A stretch of DNA of 64,000 bases from NCBI RefSeq assembly GCF_016405855.1, contig NZ_JAEFCA010000002.1, positions 567,031 through 631,030 on the forward strand, read 5' to 3'. A program made the position numbers and the translations under genes. A model generated the notes under the pieces. The model was not told the origin of the DNA. It did not search any database and saw only the letters and a list, made by a program, of their open reading frames with translations. The DNA is from Flavobacterium sp. IB48. Its GTDB lineage: Bacteria > Bacteroidota > Bacteroidia > Flavobacteriales > Flavobacteriaceae. Of this stretch, positions 1 through 11,000 are shown piece after piece (position 1 is the first letter of the stretch; each line of letters starts with the position of its first letter).

Positions 1-37
1 ATTGTAGCTAAATTATAACACCATTTGCCCCCACGAT

Positions 38-73
38 AAAAAGGAATATTTCATGCTTGAAGTATTCCTTTTT
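38..73 (+). terminator. Hairpin terminator at left edge
   Basis: The arms AAAAAGGAATA and TATTCCTTTTT are perfect complements around a 14-nt loop, and the right arm continues into a T-rich run. This reads as an intrinsic terminator for a gene entering from the left of the window. The A-rich left arm means it could also work on the other strand. Confidence 0.6.
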
Positions 74-147
74 ATTTTTTATTGCAGTTTGTCCTTCGTT
101 TCTTCAAAATATTCTATATTTCGAAAAACAAATGAGGAATTGTATAA

Positions 148-621
148 ATGGAATTACGCGCTTATTTTGAAAAATATTCTGATGAGGCAACCTGTATTGA
201 AGAGCTCAAAAACAAACGTTTGGAGAATGGGCTTTTATGCAGAAAATGTGGGCATGATGAACACTCTTTCAGACAGAATGATTTAAAATTTCAATGCCGT
301 AAATGCGGAAGCCGTACAAGTCTTCGATCTGGAACTGTAATGGAAAATTCTAATCTTCCAATTCGGTACTGGATGATCTGCATTGAATTAATGACTCTTT
401 CGCATAGAAGAATGTCAATACTTAAAATTCAATATTTACTAGGACACAAAAGATATGAACCTATTTGGTTGATGGTGCAAAAAATTCGTTTGGTAATGAA
501 AATTAGAGACGAAAAATACCGATTAAGAGCTTACTCTGAATTTGACCCCGAATTTCTTCAGAAAATAGATAAACTTGCCATGCAGAAAAAAAAGCAAAAA
601 CTGAATGATGGTGAAATGTGA
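148..621 (+). pseudogene. Truncated or domesticated IS1595-like transposase, N-terminal domain
   Basis: This 157-residue product has a zinc ribbon (CRKCG near residue 31, CRKCG near residue 50) followed by a helical region containing RYWMICIELM and IWLMVQKIRLVM. That arrangement is the amino-terminal part of IS1595-family transposases, where ribbon and helices bind DNA. The DDE catalytic domain that normally follows, in proteins of about 300 residues, is absent, and the protein ends in a Lys-rich tail. No terminal inverted repeats or target duplication were seen. It is either an insertion-sequence remnant or a domesticated DNA-binding protein. The reading frame is intact, which mildly favours the second. 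Function is unknown. Confidence 0.6.
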
Positions 622-650
622 AATGTGAGATGAAAAAACTTTTGAATAAA

Positions 651-714
651 AAAGCCACAGATTACAAGATTAAAATGATTTTAAATCAGTGCTAATCCTG
701 TAATCTGTGGCTTT
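651..714. terminator. Bidirectional hairpin of the CACAGATTA family
   Basis: The 22-nt arms 651-672 and 693-714 pair with one mismatch, and the stem contains the word CCACAGATTAC. It sits between two convergent genes, the transposase fragment and the Lys-rich protein. It has A/T runs on both sides, so it can plausibly terminate both transcripts. Confidence 0.55.
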
Positions 715-745
715 ATAATTTTATTGTTATAATTGCTTTGGAAAA

Positions 746-781
746 ATTCACAATTAACCATTCACAATTCACAATTCACAA
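746..781. repeat. Short tandem repeat TTCACAA
   Basis: Four copies of ATTCACAA occur, three of them overlapping with a 7-nt period, just past the stop of the Lys-rich gene. The same word returns in the sdhA-sdhB gap near 52.86 kb. Confidence 0.6.
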
Positions 782-784
782 TTA

Positions 785-1303
785 TTATTTCTTCTTATTC
801 TTTTTTGCTTTAGATCTTTTCGCTTTGTTTTTAGCGATTTTTTTTGCTTTTGCTTTATCCTTAGCTTTTTTCGCTTTTGCTTTCTTTTTAGCTTTAGCTT
901 TTAGTTTTGCTTTTTTAGCTTTCTCTTTCTTTTTGTCTTTTGCTTTTTCTTTTTTCTTAGCAACAGCTTTTTTCTTTTTCTCTTTTTTCTCTTTTTCCTT
1001 TTCTTTTTCTTTCATTTTTTTACTCTTTTTAGATTTTGGCTGATTTTCGTTTTCTTCAGATGTTTCTTCTTCAGCCTCAGATGAAATTTCTTCTATTTGT
1101 GTTGATTCTTGCACTGCTTCCTCTACCGTATTATCCTCTTTTTCTGCTACTTTTTTTGGAGCTCTTTTAGGTTTTGGTTTTACTTCTGGAGTTTCAGCAG
1201 ATTCTAGAACTGGAGTCTCTTTTTGCTCGATTTCGTCATTTGAAATAACCGAAACAGCTTCTGCCTCCTGATTGATTTCATCAACAAGTATTTCTTTTGC
1301 CAT
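785..1303 (-). CDS. Lys/Ala-rich bipolar protein, histone H1-like tail
   Basis: The 172-residue product has an acidic, Glu-rich first half (about 1-88) and an extremely basic second half made of Lys, Ala and Glu (about 88-172, with units such as KAKAKKKAKAKK). The basic part resembles the tails of histone H1 and bacterial H1-like nucleoid proteins. Low complexity makes homology unreliable. There is no signal peptide, so it is probably cytoplasmic. Nucleic-acid binding is an inference from charge. The opposite frame is also open because Lys codons read as Phe codons backwards, but that frame is a Phe-rich artefact. The gene is real by its ATG start and isolated position, though its function is not known. 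Confidence 0.6.
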   Translation of the reverse strand: MAKEILVDEINQEAEAVSVISNDEIEQKETPVLESAETPEVKPKPKRAPKKVAEKEDNTVEEAVQESTQIEEISSEAEEETSEENENQPKSKKSKKMKEKEKEKEKKEKKKKAVAKKKEKAKDKKKEKAKKAKLKAKAKKKAKAKKAKDKAKAKKIAKNKAKRSKAKKNKKK

Positions 1304-1613
1304 TATTCTGTTAATTTTAAGAAATTGATTAAATTTATTTTGAATTAAACTAATTTTTAATGTTATTAAATCATTAAATTAACATCAAAAAATAATAAAC
1401 AAAGATAGATTGAAAAAGACATTCGCCAATGTTAAGTTTTTCATTGCAAGAAAAAACGACATCTAATATACTAAAAAACAACAACTTACCCAATGTTAAG
1501 TTTTTTATCACACTTTTTATCGAATTACAAAGTCTCTTATAAGCTTTCTATGAGCGATACTTTTAATAGAAATAAAGTACATTTTGTTTAATTTCACTTT
1601 AAAATTTGATAAA
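1304..1613. other. Divergent intergenic region with 16-bp direct repeat
   Basis: This AT-rich gap separates the minus-strand Lys-rich gene from the plus-strand AraC gene. The 16-nt sequence CCAATGTTAAGTTTTT occurs at 1426-1441 and again at 1490-1505, a spacing of 64 nt. It could be a binding site for a regulator such as the adjacent AraC protein. Nothing else was recognised in the gap. Confidence 0.45.
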
Positions 1614-2372
1614 ATGCATCACGATTTATCCTATCAATACATCAAACCCAACAAAAACCTTTCAGATTTTGTGGATAGTTTTTGGTGTATGGAAAATAAA
1701 TCGGATGAAAAACTGGAAACAATTGGTCTTCCAGACGGACGAATTGATTTATCGTTTATAAAAACAGCTGAAAATCCTTTTCAAATCAGGCTTCTGGGTT
1801 TAGGAACGCAACAGTATGAAAAAGGAATAATTCCAGCTAAAAGCTTAACGTTTGTTATTAGCTTTAAACTTCTTGCTGCTGAATATGTTTTTCACGAAAG
1901 TATTGCATCTCTTTTAAATTCAGGAAAAATACTCGAATCTGGCTTTTGGGATTTTGAAGAGCATGATTTGAAAAATTTTGAATTGTTCTGCGAAAAAGCA
2001 ACTTCAAAAATTAACTCCTTATTAATAAAGGAAGTCGATACTCGAAAGCAAAAACTATTTGGTCTTGTTTATGAAACTCATGGTGCAATGACTGTAAAAG
2101 AATTATCAGAACAATCTAACTGGAGCAGCCGTCAGATTAACAGGTATTTCAATCAGTATTTTGGAATTTCATTAAAAGGATATTGTTCCATACTTCGTTT
2201 TCGGGCTTCATTGGAACATATTGCAAAAGGTAAACTTTTTCCAGAAGAGAATTTTTCCGATCAGACGCATTTTATTAAAGAGATCAAGAAAATTTCGGGT
2301 TCACTTCCAAAAGAATTATTTCAAAACAAAAACGACCGATTTATACTATTATCTGCTCTTTCATCACAATAA
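1614..2372 (+). CDS. AraC-family transcriptional regulator
   Basis: The protein has 252 residues. The amino-terminal sensor-like half contains the FVDSFWCMEN and LPDGRIDLSF stretches seen in the DUF6597-type domain that precedes AraC HTH domains. The carboxy-terminal third carries the double helix-turn-helix, with VKELSEQSNWSSRQINRYFN as its first helix pair and FSDQTHFIKEIKK as part of the second. An in-frame TTG 30 nt upstream was rejected in favour of the ATG at 1614. The TetX-like monooxygenase begins 30 nt after the stop, so this regulator probably controls that gene, perhaps in response to its substrate. Confidence 0.85.
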   Translation: MHHDLSYQYIKPNKNLSDFVDSFWCMENKSDEKLETIGLPDGRIDLSFIKTAENPFQIRLLGLGTQQYEKGIIPAKSLTFVISFKLLAAEYVFHESIASLLNSGKILESGFWDFEEHDLKNFELFCEKATSKINSLLIKEVDTRKQKLFGLVYETHGAMTVKELSEQSNWSSRQINRYFNQYFGISLKGYCSILRFRASLEHIAKGKLFPEENFSDQTHFIKEIKKISGSLPKELFQNKNDRFILLSALSSQ

Positions 2373-2377
2373 TTTTG
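2370..2377 (+). promoter_or_regulatory. Possible Bacteroidota -7 box before the monooxygenase
   Basis: TAATTTTG matches the Bacteroidota -7 consensus TAnnTTTG and overlaps the AraC stop codon, 25 nt before the monooxygenase ATG. No clear TTTG -33 box was seen, so read-through from the AraC gene remains possible. Confidence 0.3.
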
Positions 2378-2402
2378 CAACATAGATTTTAAATACAAAA
2401 CT

Positions 2403-3605
2403 ATGTTACTAGAAAATAAACACGTTGCCATTGTTGGCGGCGGTATGGGCGGATTACTCTTGGCCCGTCTTTTACAACTACAGAATATAAATGTAAAAGT
2501 ATACGAAAGAGACCTCAACTCAAAAGTTCGCGTACAAGGTTCTCCATTAGATCTGCATGACGATTCAGGTTTAATAGCTATGGAAAAAGGAGGTTTATTA
2601 GATGAATTTTATAAAAATATTCGTCCAAATGCCAGTAAAGCCCGCATTGTGAATCAAAATTTAGAATTGAAGTTTGACGAGCATTCTATTACTAAAAGTT
2701 CTACTGAAGAAATTATAAACCCTAGCAAGGATTCGCTTCAGGATATTTCAAAACCTCGTCCAGAAATAGACCGCTCAGAGCTTCGAGCCATTTTATTGCA
2801 TTCGCTTAGGACTGAAACTATGGTTTGGGATAGTCAATTTCTTTCTATGGAAAAAGAAAATAATGGCTGGAGACTGTTCTTTAAAAATGGTATAAGTACT
2901 TATGCCGATTTGGTAATTGGTGCAGATGGAGCAAATTCTAAAATTCGTCCTTATGTAAGCGCACTTAAACCTATTTATTCTGGAATTACAATGATTGAAG
3001 GAACAATTTATAATGCCAAGAAAAATGCTCCTAATCTTTTTGAGTTTTCAAAAGGTGGAAAAGTACTGGCTTTAGGAAACGAACAAACCATTATGTACGG
3101 AACAAAAGGAGACGGTTCTTTAATGTTTTTGCTCAGCAGTAAAATTCTTGAAAATTGGATTTCAGAAAATGATCTAGATTTTAAAGACAATCAGAAGATT
3201 TTTGAATGGTTTAAAGAAATTTATCAAGATTGGAGTTCTGATTGGCATGAACTTTTTATGAGTGACGAATTGTATTTTATACCTCGTCCGCAATATTATT
3301 TTTCTCAGAATCAGTCTTGGGAAACGCAAGAAAATGTAACTATTATAGGCGATGCAGCGCATAGAATGCCTCCTTTTGCAGGAAAAGGCGCTAATTTAGC
3401 CATGCTCGATGCTGTTGAATTGGCTGATTTCTTAACTAATAATCAGTTTTCTGATTTAAAAACGACAATTTCTTATTTTGAAAAACGAATGCTCGAAAGA
3501 GCTGCAGAGGCTTTAGAAAATACTTTGAAAAACGGTGAAAAACTTCATGCCAAAGATGCTCTAGAAAAACTGGTTTCTATATTTAATCAAATAGCCAAAT
3601 CTTAA
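2403..3605 (+). CDS. TetX-like FAD-dependent monooxygenase
   Basis: This 400-residue class-A flavoprotein monooxygenase has the amino-terminal dinucleotide motif AIVGGGMGG (about 9-17), the FAD-binding arginine region RSELRAILLHSL (about 124) and the second FAD motif GDAAHRMPPFAGKGANLAM (about 316-334). Its overall layout, including SPLDLHDDSGLIAMEKGGLL, follows the TetX family, which hydroxylates tetracyclines. By recalled alignment, the TetX drug-contacting positions Gln192, His234 and Gly236 correspond here to Glu, Met and Leu. The substrate is therefore probably another aromatic compound. It lies directly after an AraC regulator. Confidence 0.85.
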   Translation: MLLENKHVAIVGGGMGGLLLARLLQLQNINVKVYERDLNSKVRVQGSPLDLHDDSGLIAMEKGGLLDEFYKNIRPNASKARIVNQNLELKFDEHSITKSSTEEIINPSKDSLQDISKPRPEIDRSELRAILLHSLRTETMVWDSQFLSMEKENNGWRLFFKNGISTYADLVIGADGANSKIRPYVSALKPIYSGITMIEGTIYNAKKNAPNLFEFSKGGKVLALGNEQTIMYGTKGDGSLMFLLSSKILENWISENDLDFKDNQKIFEWFKEIYQDWSSDWHELFMSDELYFIPRPQYYFSQNQSWETQENVTIIGDAAHRMPPFAGKGANLAMLDAVELADFLTNNQFSDLKTTISYFEKRMLERAAEALENTLKNGEKLHAKDALEKLVSIFNQIAKS

Positions 3606-3715
3606 TTTCTTTTATTTCAATTACTTACATTTTTTAATTAAATTTACAAGTACCTGAAAAGTGTTATTTACTTATTTATACATCTAATATAAGTTTCACT
3701 AAACAAATTTAGACC

Positions 3716-4783
3716 ATGAGGCATTTTCTACTCCTACTCTTTTTTACTTGTTTTATTTCTTCTTCTTTCGGACAAAAAATAACCGATTCTGTTCCAAAAA
3801 AAGCAAAAGAGAAGAAAATCGAACTTAGAGTAATGCCTTATTTGAGCTACAATAGAAATCTTGATTTTATGTTTGGGGTTATTCCAATGGCAATGTACAA
3901 AGTCAATCATAATGATACTATTTCTCCTAAATCATTATCTGGAATGTCGGCCATTTATACGACCAATAAATCTTATGTTTTGGTTTTCTTTAATAAATGG
4001 TACTTAAATGAGGACAAATGGCGTTTGAAATTTTTCTTTTTTACCGGAAATCAGAATTCCCAATTTTATGTTGATGATATAGATCAGCCTGATTTTTACG
4101 ATTACGGAACCAAAACAACTATTTTGAGTTTGGGCGGCCAGCGCAAAATTGCCGGAAAGTTTTATGGCGGACTTTCTTATACTTATGCACACTACAATAC
4201 AGTATATGAGGATAATGTTTCTCCTTCGTCGGTTTCACATAGTAATGCTTTGGTTGTAAACTTATTATTTGATACTAGAGATGCCGTTTATTATCCTACG
4301 ATAGGATACAAAATTAAACTGGACTGGTCTACGTATCCAAAATTTTTAGATAACGAACTGGCATCAAATCGAATATCCTTTCAAGCCAATAGATATATTC
4401 CAAGTAGAGATAATAAAGATGTTATTGCAGCTCGTGTTTTTGGAAAATTCGGACTTGGGAATGTTGCATTTGAACAGCAAAGCACTATTGGAGGAACAGA
4501 TATTCGCGGTTATTCTGAAGGAAAATACAGAGGAGCCGGATTAATGGATATTCAAGGTGAATACCGATACAACTTTGGAAAGAAAATGGGATTGGTTGGC
4601 TTTTTTGGTATCGCCACTATTTATGGTTCTGATACTCCAAGCTTTGATTGGAAAATGTATCCTGGAGGCGGTGTTGGTTATCGATACAATCCGTTCAAAA
4701 AATCAAAATTTAACGTTGGTTTAGATGGTGCAGTCGGAAAAGGAGATTGGGGAATTTATTTCAGAATCGGCGAAGCTTTCTAG
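3716..4783 (+). CDS. Omp85/BamA-type outer-membrane beta-barrel protein
   Basis: The 355-residue product has a signal peptide (MRHFLLLLFFTCFISSSFGQ) and a carboxy-terminal surface-antigen (D15/BamA) barrel. The diagnostic segment is IGGTDIRGYSEGKYRG, which matches the barrel loop 6 region with its RGY motif, and alternating Gly/aromatic strands follow to the terminal Phe. The POTRA domains of BamA and TamA are missing, so it is a short barrel-only homologue. It probably sits in the outer membrane, possibly in transport or assembly. It is monocistronic and closed by a terminator. Confidence 0.8.
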   Translation: MRHFLLLLFFTCFISSSFGQKITDSVPKKAKEKKIELRVMPYLSYNRNLDFMFGVIPMAMYKVNHNDTISPKSLSGMSAIYTTNKSYVLVFFNKWYLNEDKWRLKFFFFTGNQNSQFYVDDIDQPDFYDYGTKTTILSLGGQRKIAGKFYGGLSYTYAHYNTVYEDNVSPSSVSHSNALVVNLLFDTRDAVYYPTIGYKIKLDWSTYPKFLDNELASNRISFQANRYIPSRDNKDVIAARVFGKFGLGNVAFEQQSTIGGTDIRGYSEGKYRGAGLMDIQGEYRYNFGKKMGLVGFFGIATIYGSDTPSFDWKMYPGGGVGYRYNPFKKSKFNVGLDGAVGKGDWGIYFRIGEAF

Positions 4784-4799
4784 TTTTAAAAAATTATTT

Positions 4800-4832
4800 A
4801 AAAAGCCCTAAGTCTAAGATTTAGGGCTTTTT
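4800..4832 (+). terminator. Intrinsic terminator after Omp85-like gene
   Basis: The arms AAAAGCCCTAA and TTAGGGCTTTT flank a short loop, followed by TTT. It lies 17 nt after the barrel gene stop. Confidence 0.8.
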
Positions 4833-5026
4833 TATTGTTTCATCCTCTGTTTTCTTGTTTCATTTTATAATATGCAACATCGAAAAAAAAATTTCAAGGC
4901 TATCTTTCTTTAAATTTGAGTATCCCCAGATATATTCAAAAATCTTAACTAATTAATGCTCAAAATCAATTTATTAATTTAAGGCGGTTAAACATTAATT
5001 TGCCTCCTTTCTATTCCTGATTGCTT

Positions 5027-8000
5027 ATGGCACAATTTTATTTTTCTTGGAGAATCTGCACTTTATCAAAAAAACTAGCTTTTGCTGCATTGTTAATTTT
5101 TCTCACTTTTCAAACAAATGCACAAAACTGTACTGTAAACGCCGGAGTATTGAATATAACCATTTGCGCAACCGATGCAATGGTTTTAACTGGAAACAAT
5201 CCGAGTCCTATTATTGGCACAGTCAAATGGACTCAAATCTCTGGTCCAGCAGTAACTATTAATTCACCAACAAGCCCAAGTACAACCGTTTCTGGCTACA
5301 CAGGAGGAAATACCTATATTTTTAGATATAGCGCAACCTGTTCGGACGGAATTACAGCTTATCAGGATAAAGTTGTAAATGTTAAGCCTATTACTACTGC
5401 AATTGCAGGAAGCAACATAACAAGCTGTCCAAATAGTTCTGGAAATTTATCTATTACGGCAAATGCTCCTCAAAATACAGGAGAAACTGGCCGTTGGGAA
5501 ATCGTCGGAGCTAACAATGCCGGGGTAGTAATTAATTTTCCAGATCTGCCAACCTCAACTATAACTTTGCCTTCTACGAGTTGCGGTGTTACAACACTTC
5601 AATGGGTTATTGAAGGTCCTGAATATGCTCCAGGCCAGCGCTGTAGAACTACTTCGCAGATAACTGTAACCAATTATGGCGGTGTTAAACCTGTTTCAGC
5701 AGGGCCAGATCAAACGCTTAGCAATTGTTATACTACAACACAAAGCACCAATCTTAATGCAACTTATGGAGGTTGCGGCCTAAATGGACAAAATGGGCAA
5801 TGGACTTTTGTAAGTGGTCCAAATACGCCAACAATTGCCAATCCTAGTGCTAATAATACAGGAGTTTCAAATCTTGTACAGGGAACTTATACTTTTAGAT
5901 GGACTGTAACTGGTCCTTGTGCTTCTGGCAATGATACAGTTGTAATTAATGTTCCTGCCGCGACACAAGATGTTACGACTCTTCCTGGTGGCGATGAAAA
6001 TATTTTCTTTTGCGACAACAATATTAATCAAGTAACTTTAGTAGCACAAACTCCTTTATATGCAGGTGAAACCGTTCAATGGACACAGATAGCTGGAGAT
6101 ACTGGCGCTGTAATTGTTTCGCCAACAAATCCAACTACATTAGTTACAAATATATCTGATGCTGGTGATCCATATACATTTAGATATACGCTTACCAATA
6201 ACAATACGGGTTGTGTTTTTACTAAAGACTATCATGTAGAATATAACGGTGCAACAAGAAGTATTGTGGCCAATAATGGCGATGATATGGTTGGAAGCTG
6301 TAATGCAACTGTATTTACTATTCCGCTTACCGTAACAGGAACTGGAGTAAATCAATATCGAATTGTGACAGGACCAGACACTTCTCCGCTCGCCCCTTTC
6401 CCTACTGCATTACAAGATGCCGGAAATTCTTTGACTTTAACGCTTACTACACCAGGAGAATATACTGTCGAATTTATTAGAAGCCAAAACGGATCAATTC
6501 TTGCTGGCTGCGATTATGGCTTTGACACTCTAAATATTCTAGTTTCTGGTGATCCTACTCCATCTAATGCAGGATCTGATGTAAGTTTGCCTTGCGGTGA
6601 TACCAGTACAATGCTTTCTGGAGTTGTAACTGGCGAAGGCATGCATTTCTGGAGTCAGCTTAGCGGACCAAATCAGGCAGTGATTGCAGATAATTTTGCC
6701 ATAGATACTCAGGTCACCGGACTTATTCCTGGAAGTTATGTCTTTCAATATATAACCAAAGGGGGCGGCGCAACTTGTGGTTTTTCAGTTGCCACAGTAA
6801 CTATTTATGTATCTGATACGACATTGGGTACTCCAAATGCAGGACCGGATCAGATTGTTTGTGCCAATTCTCAAGTACGTCTTGGAGCTGCACCAGTTGA
6901 AGCAGGCGAAATTGGCACATGGAGTCAGGTCTCTGGACCAACTACAATTTCGTTTTCCAATGTTAACGACCCAAATGCGATAGCCTCAGGTTTTACGACA
7001 AATGTATCGCAATACGAATTACAATGGACTGTTTCTTATCTTCATCCTGGTCCATCTTGTAGTGCATCTGCTTCTGACAATGTAATAATCGTAACGAATA
7101 ATTCTACAGCAGCCTCAACCTCAGATGCAGGCCCAGATGCCTGTTATCCTTCTGGAACAACCTCTTTTAACCTCAGCGGTAATACTCCTGGCTTTTTAGA
7201 AATAGGACTTTGGTCTGTAACACCATCAGCTGGAGTTATTTTTGCCGATACCAGCGATCCAAACACCTTAGTTACCGTTCCTGGAAACGGAACCTATGTT
7301 TTCACGTGGTCTATAGAAACCATAACAAGACTTTGTGAACCAAATCAGAGCAACGTTTCTGTTACAATTGCCAATACTCCTCCTGCCGCAAATGCAGGTC
7401 CTGATCAAGAAATCTGTGGATCTACCATTACAATGGCCGCTACAACTAGCAGTGGAGCAATTGGAACTTGGACAAGAATTTCTGGTGTTGGAGACTATAC
7501 CATAAGCGATATTCATGACCCAAACGCAGTTTTTACTTTTACCTATAGTGGTTATTATATTTTTAGATGGACAGTAGATGCTTCGGTCTGCGGTCAAGCA
7601 TTCGACGACGTTAATTTAACAATTGGTATTCCGCCTCACCAAGCTGTTGCAGGACCAGACCAAAATGTCTGTGGCAATACTAGCGTTACAATGGCAGGAA
7701 GTACGTATGACAGTTTTTTTGAAACAGGACAATGGTCAGTTCTAACTGGTGCGCCAAATCAGCCCAATATTGTTGATCCGACTAATCCAAACACTGTCAT
7801 TAATGGGCTTGTAGCCGGAACTTATACCTTTAGATGGACCATAACTGCAAAAAGCATTTTCTTGTGCCAAGGAACTTTTGATGATATGGTTGTAGTGGTT
7901 ACCCCAGCGGCAAATGCAGGAGCTGATCAGACTTATTGTGATGTTACTAGCATTCAGCTTACAGGAAATAAAAATTCAACTGGAACCTGGACACTTACTA

Positions 8001-11000
8001 GCACGTCCGGAAATCCAGCAGATGTTCATATATCACAATCTCCGCCAAATAGTTATATTGCAAATGCTACAGTAGTTCCTGGAAATAGTTACGTTTTTAC
8101 CTATACCACTTCTAGTGCTACTTTTCCTAATGGATCAACTTGTCCAGGATCGTCTGATTCTGTAAATGTTGAAATTTTTAGTGGAGCAAGTATTCCGCCT
8201 GATGCAGGTCCAGATCAAACATTATGTATTTCTGATGTTAACGGAACTGCAACTTTACAAGGAAATATGCCTCCGCCAGATGTTGCTACTTTCGAATGGC
8301 GTTTTGCTTCTCAGCCCGCTGGAAGTGTAGCTGTAATCACAACTCCTACTGCTCCACTGACAACAGTTACAGGCTTAACAGTGCCAGGTTTATATATTTT
8401 GGAATGGGTTTTTGAAAGCCCTTCTTGCAGAACATTGTCTGATATTGTGAGAATCGTTATGAATGCACCTCCAAGTGCTGCAAATGCTGGCCCTGATGAC
8501 ACAGTAGCTTGTCAGACTACTTACAAAACGGCAGCTGTACCACCTACGGTAGGTATTGGTACATGGACATTTGCCTCTCAGCCTCCGGGAGGAGCGGCAG
8601 TAATTGACAATCCAAACAGTCCGGTTACTACATTATCCAATATTAATGTTTTAGGTACTTATGTCTTAACTTGGACAGTTACAAACGGTCCTTTTCCTAA
8701 TCCATCATTATGTCAGCCAACCTCAGACACAGTCAATATTACTTTTAACGATAATCCACCAACCGTAGCCAATGCAGGCCCTGATCAAGAAATGTGTAAT
8801 GTTACTACAGCAACTATGGCTGCAAATACTCCACTTATTGGCACTGGACTTTGGACTCAAGTTTCTGGACCTAATACGGCTACAATATCAGCTCCAAATA
8901 ATCCAAACTCGCTAATGTTAACTTTAATTCCTGGGACTTACATATTTAAATGGACAATAACAACAACCGGATGTATTTCTGAAGATACTGTTCAAGTTAC
9001 AATTTATGCAAATCCATCAACTGCAGAAGCAGGTCCAAATCAAAGAGTTCCTCAATTTACAGCAGTAAATATGAATGCAACTCCTCCAACAGTTGGTACT
9101 GGAGAATGGACTCAGGTTTCTGGACCAAGTACGGTAAGTTTTATGGATCCAACCTCACCAACGACAGCCATTACAGGAACTGTTCCTGGAATATATACTT
9201 TGCAATGGACCGTAAGCAATGGTAATTGTGCCGTTTCATCAGACACTATGAACCTAACCATTTTGTCGATTGCCGATCTTGAATTAACTAAAACAGTAAC
9301 GCCAACAACAGGAAGTATTGGCGATGTTGTTACTTTCAATATCAACGTTTTCAATAATAACGCACTAGGTGGGTCCGCTACCGCAACTAATGTTTCCATA
9401 CGTGATTTCATTCCGTTCGGTTTTGCACTTGTTGCTGGAACGGTTACTTCGGGAGGAGTATACAATGTTGGAGACAATACCATTACTTGGAGCGGTATCA
9501 CAATTCCTAGCGGAAGTATTTTAAATTTATCCTTTAAGGCTACAATTCTGGGCGGAGGATCTTATGTTAATACCGCAGAAGTTGTCGCATCAGATCAATT
9601 CGATCCTGATAGTACACCTAACAACCAAAATCCTGCAGAAGATGATCAGGATAGCGCAACAGTGGTGCTAGATGTAGCCGATTTATCATTACAGAAAACC
9701 GTTTCGCCCGCTACTGTAAGTATAAACGATAACGTCGTGTTTACAATTAGAGTTACCAACAGTGGTCCTAATAATGCTACTGGAATTACAGTTTCAGACA
9801 ATCTGCCACCTGGATATACGTATGTAAGCGATAATGGAGGCGGAAAATACAATAATACCACTGGAATTTGGAATGTTGGCAATCTGAATAATGGAAATTC
9901 TCTTGCTTTGCAAATTACAGCCAAAGTAAACGTTGTTTCATCAGCAAATAATTATATCAATACCACCGAAATACAAACTGCGCATCAATTTGATCCAGAC
10001 AGTACTCCAGGAAACGGATTACCTGAAGATGACATGGCTAGCGCTACAGTTTCTTTAAAACAAGCTGACTTAGAACTTACTAAAACGGTAACCCCAACTT
10101 CTGCCGCAGCTGGAGATCAGGTAACTTTTACAATTAATGTGCTTAACAGAGGACCTGGAAACGCGACTGGAGTTGCAGTAAAAGATGTTATTCCTGTGGG
10201 ATACACGCTTATTCCAGGATCAGTATCTGCTGGTGGAACCTACCAGGTTGCAACGGCAACACTTGAATGGAAAAATCTGTTAATACCTGCAAACTCTAAT
10301 GTCAATCTGACTTTTAACGCATTTGTTAATCCTTTAGGAAATTATCTAAATGTTGCACAAATTACAGCTAGTGATTTACCTGATCCCGATAGTGTACCAA
10401 ATAACAATGTTCCATCTGAAGATGATCAAGATGATGCTGAAATAACTTTTATCGGGCCTTCTGCCGACTTATCTTTAACCAAAAATGTAGTTACAGGTAA
10501 TACAAGTCCTGTGGTTGGAAGTCAAGTTTCATTTGAACTTAAAATAACAAATGACGGTCCAAATAATGCAACCGGAGTGCAAGTAACAGATTTATTGCCT
10601 TCTGGCTTTCAATACGTAAATTATAGTTCGTCTGCCGGAACATACGACAGTACTACTGGAATATGGAATGTTGGTACAGTTGATACTGGTGTTACTGAAT
10701 CACTTATTCTTGATGCAAAAGTATTGCCAACAGGAGATTACAAAAACATAACACAGGTTACCGCCAGTGATCTTCCTGATCCTGACAGTACGCCAAATAA
10801 TGACGATGGAGATCAAAGCGAAGATGATGAAGATAATGTGGTATTAACTCCTATACCGCCATCTGCAGATCTTTCATTAACAAAAACAGTAAGCAATGCT
10901 ACCCCGCTTGTTGGCTCTCTCGTAACGTTTACTATTATCACCACAAACAGTGGCCCGCAAGATGCAGCCCAAGTTCAAGTAACCGATTTACTGCCTTCTG

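Noticed and set aside
53-286. Open frame overlapping the left-edge terminator and transposase fragment
   Set aside because: It is in a different frame from the zinc-ribbon gene, overlaps it and has no recognisable domain.
738-1043. Phe-rich open frame on the plus strand
   Set aside because: It is the reverse reading of the Lys-rich tail on the minus strand; its composition mirrors AAA/AAG codons.
2403-3605. Call as a tetracycline-resistance gene
   Set aside because: Key drug-contact residues appear different and the neighbourhood has no mobile resistance context.
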